From NCBI GenBank assembly GCA_029259875.1, contig JAJDEK010000128.1:1-14505 (forward strand): DNA of 14,505 nucleotides, written 5' to 3'. Positions within the stretch are counted from its first letter, which is position 1, and each line of letters starts with the position of its first letter. Of the stretch, positions 1 through 6,527 are shown in pieces. A program made the position numbers and the translations under genes. The notes under the pieces are model-generated. The model was not told the origin of the DNA and did not search any database. It was given only the letters and a program-made list of their open reading frames with translations. This DNA comes from Planctomycetaceae bacterium (GTDB lineage Bacteria; Planctomycetota; Planctomycetia; Planctomycetales; Planctomycetaceae).

Positions 1-803
1 ACATCCGTCAATGCAAAGCGGTTAAAAAACACGCATGATAAGGTGAACAAGATTAGTCCAAAAATGATGTTGCACCAAAATGGTATTCCCCAGGGAGAAG
101 CACTGAATCCTGAGGTGAGGACTAAGTTAATTTGACTCAAAATAGAAACTTGACTACGCCAGTCAAATACCTGTTCGATTGAATTGGCTATCATCGTTCC
201 TTGTGACATCCAATTTTGATCCAGCATTATTTGGAATATCCACTCTAATAATGGAGCACCTAAAAAAAAGAACACCAGAGCTAACACAACTAGAGTCGAT
301 GCAGAACGGGATCGTGCACATACGACAGAACAGAGAAGTCCCAGATTGGCTAGACAAAACAAAAATGCAGCTAATGCAGAATAGACAGCAATCACTTGCG
401 ATAAAGTGACACCGCCTAATGTAATCGATAGTAATGTAAACGGGAATTGAACTGACAACAACAAAAGAGCAGATACCAATCGTGGCAAAGATTTTCCCAA
501 CATGAGCGAAATGGGATTTACTCCCGCCATCAAGAGCAAGCCAATGGTTTGTTCTTCTTTTTCTTCAGTAATTGCAGTCGCAAAGATACTAATCCCTGCC
601 ATTAAAATAAAGACAAAATTAAGATAAATGATTTGTGTAAATAAAATCAGTCCACCGGCGCCGAAGGCTTGACTTGTCAGATGGGCCGACATTAAAAAAA
701 ACAGAATCATGACAGCAAACAGAAAACGAAACAAGTGCGTTCGTGTCAAACGAAAGTCGACACACAAAGCGCGATTGAACAGTGCAAACGTACCTTGAAA
801 CAT
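1..803 (-). CDS. ABC-2 type transporter permease, module copy 2 (3'-truncated by window edge)
   Basis: Membrane subunit expected to pair with the ATPase encoded just upstream. The frame opens with ATG at 803-801, sharing bases with the ATPase stop (TAATG), and stays open for 267 codons to the window edge, so the C-terminus is missing. A strong ribosome site (AGGGAG, 811-816) sits 7 bases upstream. Hydrophobic segments lie near residues 24-41, 52-74, 108-128, 136-160, 170-190 and 240-260. The stretch ITEEKEEQTIGLLL (about residues 78-91) is the typical ABC-2 coupling region, and it is followed by a conserved LGLLCS segment. Both align with the permease at 3671-5539 (ITQEKERNSLGLLL and LGVLCS), so the two are paralogues. 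The full protein may, like its paralogue, contain a second permease half beyond the edge; that cannot be seen here. Family assignment is secure; substrate is unknown. Confidence 0.88.
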   Translation of the reverse strand, partial: MFQGTFALFNRALCVDFRLTRTHLFRFLFAVMILFFLMSAHLTSQAFGAGGLILFTQIIYLNFVFILMAGISIFATAITEEKEEQTIGLLLMAGVNPISLMLGKSLPRLVSALLLLSVQFPFTLLSITLGGVTLSQVIAVYSALAAFLFCLANLGLLCSVVCARSRSASTLVVLALVFFFLGAPLLEWIFQIMLDQNWMSQGTMIANSIEQVFDWRSQVSILSQINLVLTSGFSASPWGIPFWCNIIFGLILFTLSCVFFNRFALTD

Positions 804-1774
804 TAACGAACTCCCTGCTCTGTTAAATCTAAAAACGCCTGATTCAAATGTTTCTTGTCTCTTTGGAAACTTTCAATTGATCCTTGTAATTCAATAATTT
901 TGGACAATAGATTCCCTGTTGTGGTGAGGGTCGCATCAAAGGAGATTCGAAGTTCGCGAGGCTTTCCAGTTTTTTCCACATTCATCACTCCTGGTTCACT
1001 CGCTAGTGATTCGACTAAGCCTTCCACTTCTGAGTCCAATGTGAGTTTATAACAGGGATGTTCCTGCTCATGCGTTAATAAACCATCCATGGTACCACTA
1101 TATTTCACCTTTCCACGATCAATAATCGTGACACTATCACATAGTTCAGCCAACTCACTAAGAATATGGGAACTGATAAAAATAGTTTTCCCCATCCGCT
1201 TCAGTTCCTGCAATATTTCCATTAGTTCAATACGCGCTCGAGGGTCGAGACCCGAGGCTGGTTCATCCAGTAGTAATAAATCCGGATCGTTAACCAAAAC
1301 GCGAGCTAAGCTGACGCGTTGCTGCATCCCCCGTGATAACCCACTGATCAGTGAATCTTTTCGGCCATCCATATCCGTTAATGTTAGGACATCATTGATT
1401 ACCTGATCGCGCTGCTCCAAACTCAATCCGTAAGCTGCCCCAAAAAAATCCAGATATTCATAAACTGTCATTTGGCGATATGTACTAAAGTGATCGGGCA
1501 TAAAACCAATACGTTTACGAATTTCTTTCACTGAAGAATTGACATCATTTCCAAAAACCTCCACTTTACCGGCCTGGGGGCGCAATAAAGTACAGATTAT
1601 TTTCAGTGTTGTTGTTTTTCCTGCGCCGTTCGGACCTACAAATCCATGTAGAGATTTTGGCTGGACTTGAAAACTCACTCCTTGCAAAGCACGATGGCCT
1701 TTAAAGGAATGAGAAATATTTTGAATATCAATCACAGGTTCACTTAGAAACAGCTCATTCATTTTTACTGTCAT
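803..1774 (-). CDS. ABC transporter ATP-binding protein, module copy 2
   Basis: Nucleotide-binding subunit (323 residues) of an ABC-2 type exporter, acting on the cytosolic face with the permease that follows. Visible motifs: Walker A GPNGAGKTT (47-55), signature LSRGM (146-150), Walker B LLLLDE ending at D170/E171, D-loop SGLD, and the H-loop histidine H203. The Q-loop position carries Asp (FMPD, D94) instead of Gln. Residues from about 225 to the end form the small C-terminal domain common in ABC-2 drug/Nod/Gld-type ATPases. The core is closely similar to the ATPase at 5536-6483, with DEPASGLDPRARIE identical in both. The start at 1774 overlaps the preceding gene by 20 bases, with GGA about 9 bases upstream; Met5 at 1762 is a possible alternative. 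The stop overlaps the permease start (TAATG), implying coupled translation. Confidence 0.95.
   Translation of the reverse strand: MTVKMNELFLSEPVIDIQNISHSFKGHRALQGVSFQVQPKSLHGFVGPNGAGKTTTLKIICTLLRPQAGKVEVFGNDVNSSVKEIRKRIGFMPDHFSTYRQMTVYEYLDFFGAAYGLSLEQRDQVINDVLTLTDMDGRKDSLISGLSRGMQQRVSLARVLVNDPDLLLLDEPASGLDPRARIELMEILQELKRMGKTIFISSHILSELAELCDSVTIIDRGKVKYSGTMDGLLTHEQEHPCYKLTLDSEVEGLVESLASEPGVMNVEKTGKPRELRISFDATLTTTGNLLSKIIELQGSIESFQRDKKHLNQAFLDLTEQGVR
811..816 (-). promoter_or_regulatory. Ribosome binding site for the truncated ABC-2 permease
   Basis: Read on the minus strand this is AGGGAG, placed 7 bases before the ATG at 803-801 and lying inside the end of the ATPase gene. Together with the TAATG stop/start overlap it fixes the permease start. 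Confidence 0.7.
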
Positions 1775-3671
1775 TCTTTTTTCCAGGTAGTGCTAATTCA
1801 TTAGCAAATAGAACACGCCCTTGTTGTGCCCCTTGTACGTCCGTCTTAAGCTTAAATTCATCGGGAAGATCACAATAAATAAACAATTGCAGCCGAGATA
1901 AGTCACCTGTGAAATTATTCAGATGACGGCGTTTTTCGATGTTTAGTTTTTTCAAAACGAGCCTTTCATACAAACTTTCATAGATTTTGGAAGGCTCTTG
2001 CTCTTCGTCCCCATAGCTAAACCGAGGCGCAGTAAGTGTATCTGAGTCTAAATATGATCTCCATGCGGAAAGTGGTGAGCGTTTCTTACCAAGTACCAAT
2101 AATGTGTTGCCTTCCTCTTTGGATTGTTTGAGGTCGTACAAAACGCGACCGTGCAATACTTGAATTCGCGTAATATTTTCAGGCAAAGGCGATCCTACCA
2201 GTATCGCTAATGCATCCAGGATTGAGTCTTTTTCAATCTTATAGTCGATTACCTCGAAGTCCTGCCTCTGGTAGGGAGACTTTATTCGATACATGAAACG
2301 TCGATCAGAAAATGGTGGGATATCTACAACGAACCCACCACCCACACCATTAAAAATGCGTCCGCGTATTTTCTCTGTTTCTTGAGCAGTCGTAAAGATG
2401 ACACCCTCGCCCATCGCAGAAAACTGATATTCAGCACCGTCTGTCACGAAGGAATTGATCCAACAAGTCAAATCATATTGACCATCTTGAAGAGGCTGTG
2501 CGATGATTAAACTATTCATTGTTGTGGTTTCACCATAACCACGTTTTCCAATACCCCAAAATATCGTACTGAAGAGTGCCACAGCGACGAATAGGAATAG
2601 TAAAGAATTACGATATCCTTTTTGTCTTTTATTAAACAAATAGCATCCAGGATAAATCACAAAAATATATACAAAAGTCATCAGATAAATCATTACCCAA
2701 TTGTGTTCAGGTCGGGTCATATCGGAGAGCTTTTGCAGAAAACCGATGTTGGTATCTCCAAATTGGTAGTCATTATTTGTTTGATTATTTGTATTCCGTT
2801 TTTTTTTCTTTTCTTTTAATGGCTGGGATACATCAATACCTGCTAATTCCATCGCATGTACTTTTTCAATTTCGAGTAATAGCTTTTCTTTATTGAGTTC
2901 CTTCAGTTTCCCTGCATGACGAATGACAAGTCCTGCACCAACGCGGAAATATTGAAAGGGGGCATTCAGCTCATTCATTGTTGAAGAAAATATCAGGTTT
3001 GCACCTGAAGAATCTGGAAGCAAATGCAGAACTCCTCCTTGATAGAGCCAATCCATAAATGAACTTCTACGCGCAGCTTCCCAGCGTTTGGGAACATGAT
3101 CTAAAATCACTTCAGCTAAAGAATCAGTAGCAGTCACTGAAGGAGGGAATAGTTCTTCAGGAAATTGTTTGAAATGGCTTCCACTTCGCGAAAGTGCGTC
3201 AAGACTGGTTAAGATAATACGTGAAGGATTACGAGTCGCATTCTCATTAGCAGGGGAGACATTCCTTCTACTGGAAATTTTACGGCTATATATAGAAGCT
3301 GGGCCCCAATTAAGGGACCAGTTATTCTGACCTTGATCAATAATATAGGGGTAAAACTGAACCCATTTTGAACTATAGGGTGTCAGGTATACTTTACGAA
3401 TAAGTGGGGCCCCCACTTTAGAGCCGTTAAATTGTTGCCGATTCAATAACATCACTTCATCAAATACTTCGGGAGTGTTATTACTCAATAGAAGTGAGAG
3501 CGGAATCATCTTTTGTTGTGTTGACTGATTACCAAATCCCCAAATCACTTCTTCTATTTCAAGTGCATAAATTGACGATGGCAAGCAAAGCAATAAAGCA
3601 AGACAGCCAACATTGAGTAATTGGTGTTTGAGCAGTCTATTCAGATTTTTTATGAATGAATATTGAGTCAT
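1755..3671 (-). CDS. Exported two-helix membrane protein, partner of ABC exporter (module copy 2)
   Basis: Protein of 638 residues with no family I can name firmly. An N-terminal signal sequence (hydrophobic about 20-36, likely cut after SIYA) leads into an exported domain of about 290 residues. Around 190-230 this has a weak glutamine-amidotransferase-like pattern (DWLYQGG then LHLLPDSSG). A Lys/Asn-rich linker (LKEKKKKRNTNN, about 285-296) follows. Two membrane helices (about 324-345 and 356-373) are joined by a basic loop (NKRQKGYR), then comes a second, probably exported, domain of about 265 residues. This layout matches the protein at 6528-8708, which also precedes an ATPase-permease pair, so it is likely its diverged paralogue. 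The role may resemble GldG-type auxiliary proteins of ABC exporters; that is inference. The ATG shares one base with the upstream stop (TAATG) and no ribosome site is obvious, so translation is probably coupled. An A9 run lies in the linker. Confidence 0.85.
   Translation of the reverse strand: MTQYSFIKNLNRLLKHQLLNVGCLALLLCLPSSIYALEIEEVIWGFGNQSTQQKMIPLSLLLSNNTPEVFDEVMLLNRQQFNGSKVGAPLIRKVYLTPYSSKWVQFYPYIIDQGQNNWSLNWGPASIYSRKISSRRNVSPANENATRNPSRIILTSLDALSRSGSHFKQFPEELFPPSVTATDSLAEVILDHVPKRWEAARRSSFMDWLYQGGVLHLLPDSSGANLIFSSTMNELNAPFQYFRVGAGLVIRHAGKLKELNKEKLLLEIEKVHAMELAGIDVSQPLKEKKKKRNTNNQTNNDYQFGDTNIGFLQKLSDMTRPEHNWVMIYLMTFVYIFVIYPGCYLFNKRQKGYRNSLLFLFVAVALFSTIFWGIGKRGYGETTTMNSLIIAQPLQDGQYDLTCWINSFVTDGAEYQFSAMGEGVIFTTAQETEKIRGRIFNGVGGGFVVDIPPFSDRRFMYRIKSPYQRQDFEVIDYKIEKDSILDALAILVGSPLPENITRIQVLHGRVLYDLKQSKEEGNTLLVLGKKRSPLSAWRSYLDSDTLTAPRFSYGDEEQEPSKIYESLYERLVLKKLNIEKRRHLNNFTGDLSRLQLFIYCDLPDEFKLKTDVQGAQQGRVLFANELALPGKKNDSKNE
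2799..2807 (-). repeat. Coding A9 homopolymer in Lys/Asn-rich linker
   Basis: Nine consecutive T on the plus strand, giving nine A in the message within AAG AAA AAA AAA CGG of the gene at 1755-3671. It is a potential slippage site just before the membrane helices. Confidence 0.9.
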
Positions 3672-5539
3672 TATTCTGAACTAAAAATAGGTTGGTCACT
3701 GACTGGAATTTTGGTATCTCGCGAGAAATGGATATCCTGATCACTCAAGCGGCCTAAGTTCTCATCGATGTGATTAAGACACTGAGATCGAAACAACAAT
3801 AAACACCCACCATAAATGATAGTATTGACCAGTAGAGGAATCCAGGGGGTACCAAACTCATGAAATTCCGCAATTTCATTAATGACCACAAATGAGGCCG
3901 GGCTCAGAAATAAGCCATAGATGATCGAGTCTTCGTCAAATGACGGATTCAACATAAATATAGGGAACGCTAGAATAAACGGTAGAATACACCAAACGAT
4001 AATCAAGCCTAATGCAGTAAGAATGGCCTTGGTTTGTGATTTCACTTTCATGCCGATCCAGCAGAATAACCAAATCAACATTGGCAGATAGATACTAAGT
4101 GTGATCAACGATCCGACGAGATAGGCAAACCATTGAAGGGCATATTCATTTCGATAACCCGAAGCGATATAGGAATACTCCCATTTCCACCAGGTTTCAA
4201 ATAACACAATCGTTAACAGAGGAATCAATAGTACCAGACACAAACGCTTCACGCCGGCGATTTTCTGACGCAATAACTCTTTTCCCGAAATGGGCGTTGT
4301 TAATAGCACATCCAATGTTTCATGTGAGCGTTCACCAGAAATCAAACTGGTCGCTGAAACTGCTAACAATAATACCGTCAAGCCCCAAACAAGCCATAAT
4401 AAAATGACTGCCCCGTCAACGACAGGACGTGGGCTACCGGTCGCGATAAGAACACATATAAAAAGTATCGGAACTTCAAGTGTCACCAAAATCCGAAACA
4501 GATATCGGAACGTTCCCAGAGACTTTTTAGAGGTTTCACGCCAGGCAATCGGTGCGAATTCGGGTAATTGTATTTGTTCTTTTACCAGTACAATTCCGCG
4601 AGTAACACGATTATTATTGATCTTGCTAAATACTCGATCCAACGATTTGAATAAATTCAATAAATAATTTCGTGCGGGAAGAAAAGCACGTCGTACCAGA
4701 AAATAGTGAGCAAAAATCAGAAACATAAATGTTGTGATCATAATCGGGATACTAAAAACGAATACACTGAAAACCGAAGCTGCACCTCCCCTCATGGAAA
4801 AGCGATCAAACCAGTAAGGCCCAAACATGATGAAACAGAGTTCCTCACCACCTCGATTGAAATAATTAGCTAAATACGGAGCTCCTTGTAGTGACCTTGA
4901 AATTGATCTTAAGAGATCTCCAAAATAGAACAGGTTTAACCCGTATAGAATACCTAGCCCAAACAGCATAAAAAAACCAACAACGTAAGTTGCAATAAAG
5001 GCTGATACCGTTGTGCGACAGAAGCTTGAGCATAACACTCCTAGCGCCGCGACCTGGAGCATGGTGATCAACAATAACCAGAGTGCGTTGATAAACATGG
5101 CCAGCGATACACCGCCCAGCGAATAGGCAAATGCTAATATTGGAAGCCCCAACATTAAAAACGTAATCATCGTGATTAAACGTCCCAGATATTTTTCCAG
5201 AATGATTGTGGAAGGGCTTAATCTGGTAATTAATAACAGTCCCAGGCTATTTCGTTCTTTTTCTTGAGTGATAACGCTACAAGTGATCGCAGGCAGAAAA
5301 AGATAGATCGCAGTAAATTGCAAATAAACCATCGATTCAAATATTTGGCGCCCGCGCCCAAGAATGGCCATTGGGTTATTTTGAAGGCCTGATATTGATT
5401 CGAGATAAATAAAACCGACAAATCCCAGAAATAGTAGTGCGTAGATCGTCCTGATAATATAGGTCCGCCGGCGATTTGCCATTTCCGCTAATTCTTTGGC
5501 TAATAGCGGAAGGCTGACTTGGAATTTCCTCATTTTCAT
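3671..5539 (-). CDS. ABC-2 type permease with two fused halves, module copy 1
   Basis: Membrane component (622 residues, about a dozen hydrophobic segments) of an ABC exporter, twice the length of a typical single ABC-2 half-permease. The start ATG at 5539 overlaps the ATPase stop as ATGA, with GGGAAG 5 bases upstream. The N-terminal half carries TQEKERNSLGLLLITRLS (from residue 91) and the C-terminal half carries SGERSHETLDVLLTTPIS (from residue 401). The 29-residue segments 91-119 and 401-429 align without gaps with about 8 identities, including E, L, T, S, K and G positions. The protein is therefore an internal duplication, with a hydrophilic link around 295-340. The two halves may form the complete transmembrane pore as a pseudo-dimer; this is inferred. 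It is paralogous to the truncated permease at 1-803. The stop shares a base with the next gene's start (TAATG). The transported substrate cannot be told. Confidence 0.92.
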   Translation of the reverse strand: MKMRKFQVSLPLLAKELAEMANRRRTYIIRTIYALLFLGFVGFIYLESISGLQNNPMAILGRGRQIFESMVYLQFTAIYLFLPAITCSVITQEKERNSLGLLLITRLSPSTIILEKYLGRLITMITFLMLGLPILAFAYSLGGVSLAMFINALWLLLITMLQVAALGVLCSSFCRTTVSAFIATYVVGFFMLFGLGILYGLNLFYFGDLLRSISRSLQGAPYLANYFNRGGEELCFIMFGPYWFDRFSMRGGAASVFSVFVFSIPIMITTFMFLIFAHYFLVRRAFLPARNYLLNLFKSLDRVFSKINNNRVTRGIVLVKEQIQLPEFAPIAWRETSKKSLGTFRYLFRILVTLEVPILFICVLIATGSPRPVVDGAVILLWLVWGLTVLLLAVSATSLISGERSHETLDVLLTTPISGKELLRQKIAGVKRLCLVLLIPLLTIVLFETWWKWEYSYIASGYRNEYALQWFAYLVGSLITLSIYLPMLIWLFCWIGMKVKSQTKAILTALGLIIVWCILPFILAFPIFMLNPSFDEDSIIYGLFLSPASFVVINEIAEFHEFGTPWIPLLVNTIIYGGCLLLFRSQCLNHIDENLGRLSDQDIHFSRDTKIPVSDQPIFSSE

Positions 5540-6483
5540 GCGGTCTTCCCTTCCGTTAACTTCATGAACACCGTTTCCATGTCCATCGCTTCCGCCTGAA
5601 ACATGCGAATCTTTGCGCCAGTGGCTGCAATCTTTGCATGCAGATCTTCAACAGCCAATCGATCTTCCTGCAACTGAATTGCCAGGCGATCTGCTTGTGC
5701 GGTAACAGATTTCACACCATCGATATCTTCAATTTTTTGGCAAATACCATTCATGTCACCTACAACCTGAACATGAATGATGCGGCTTAATTCCAGACGT
5801 TTATAGATATGATCTAACGACCCCTGAGTGACAAATTGCCCGGCTTCAATAATTCCAATACTGGTACAGAGCTGCGACAACTCGTGTAGAATATGACTGG
5901 AAATGATAATGGTCTTTCCCATTTCCTTTAATGCAACCAAGAGCTCGCGAACTTCAATTCGAGCGCGAGGGTCCAGTCCACTAGCTGGTTCATCGAGCAA
6001 TAATAAATCGGGGTCGTGAAGTAAGACCCGCGCCAATGCCAAACGCTGTTTCATACCACGTGACAATGAATCAACGGGGGCATCTATTTTTGCAGTCAAG
6101 TCTGTCAGTTCCAGAACATCGTTGACAATCGCTTTTCGTTTTTTTCGATCAATACGATAAGCGGCTGCGAAAAAATGTAGATATTCCCGGGCTGTCAAAT
6201 CTTCATATACACCGAAAAAATCCGGCATATAGCCGATCATCTCTCGAATCAAATGCGGAGCCTTTCCAACGGAAATCCCATTAATTTTGACCGACTGACA
6301 GTCATAGTCACGCTGTAAAGTCGCCAATACTTTGATTGTGGATGACTTGCCGGCACCATTGGGACCGATGAAACCAAAGACTTCTCCTTTCGGAATGGAA
6401 AAGGAGATGCCTTTGACGGCTTCGTACGTTCCGTAACGGACCCACAAATCTTTCACTTCCACCATGGGAGGTTGTATGCTCAT
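5536..6483 (-). CDS. ABC transporter ATP-binding protein, module copy 1
   Basis: Cytosolic ATPase (315 residues) driving the ABC-2 permease that follows. Motifs: Walker A GPNGAGKSS (40-48), signature LSRGM (140-144), Walker B LLLLDE with D164/E165, D-loop SGLD (168-171) and H-loop H197. The Q-loop position is Asp (YMPD, D88), as in the second ATPase of the cluster. Residues from about 215 form the C-terminal accessory domain usual in this ABC-2 class. The stop and the permease start overlap as ATGA, a tight coupling typical of an ATPase-permease pair. The gene follows the longest gap of the window (44 bases), which contains a 24-base imperfect palindrome. The ribosome site is weak (AAAGAAGAA about 11 bases away), so the ATG at 6483 is likely but Met7 remains possible. 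Confidence 0.95.
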   Translation of the reverse strand: MSIQPPMVEVKDLWVRYGTYEAVKGISFSIPKGEVFGFIGPNGAGKSSTIKVLATLQRDYDCQSVKINGISVGKAPHLIREMIGYMPDFFGVYEDLTAREYLHFFAAAYRIDRKKRKAIVNDVLELTDLTAKIDAPVDSLSRGMKQRLALARVLLHDPDLLLLDEPASGLDPRARIEVRELLVALKEMGKTIIISSHILHELSQLCTSIGIIEAGQFVTQGSLDHIYKRLELSRIIHVQVVGDMNGICQKIEDIDGVKSVTAQADRLAIQLQEDRLAVEDLHAKIAATGAKIRMFQAEAMDMETVFMKLTEGKTA

Positions 6484-6496
6484 TGGTATGTAAATT

Positions 6497-6520
6497 CTTC
6501 TTTATATTAATAGTAAGAAG
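6497..6520 (-). promoter_or_regulatory. Imperfect palindrome between exported protein and ABC ATPase genes
   Basis: On the minus strand CTTCTT and AAGAAG flank an AT-rich centre built around TATTAATA; 20 of 24 positions are self-complementary. It lies in the only gap over 35 bases, directly upstream of the ATPase at 5536-6483. It could be a regulator site or a weak RNA hairpin. No U-run supports a strong terminator, and no convincing -35/-10 pair is visible. Confidence 0.3.
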
Positions 6521-6527
6521 TGGTGAT

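Noticed and set aside
179..409. Plus-strand open frame over the truncated permease
   Set aside because: It lies fully inside the minus-strand permease frame, which has coherent membrane segments and homology to the paralogue; the plus-strand peptide has no recognisable features.
4290..4667. 125-codon plus-strand open frame
   Set aside because: Antisense to the well-supported permease gene; composition looks like a reverse reading of coding DNA.
5953..6020. DNA repeat with 1226-1290
   Set aside because: The similarity reflects the shared Walker B/D-loop coding sequence of paralogous ATPases, not a separate repeat element.
6484..6527. Internal promoter in the 44-base gap
   Set aside because: AT-rich with TATA-like strings, but no -35 element at proper spacing; planctomycete promoter consensus is too uncertain to call one.
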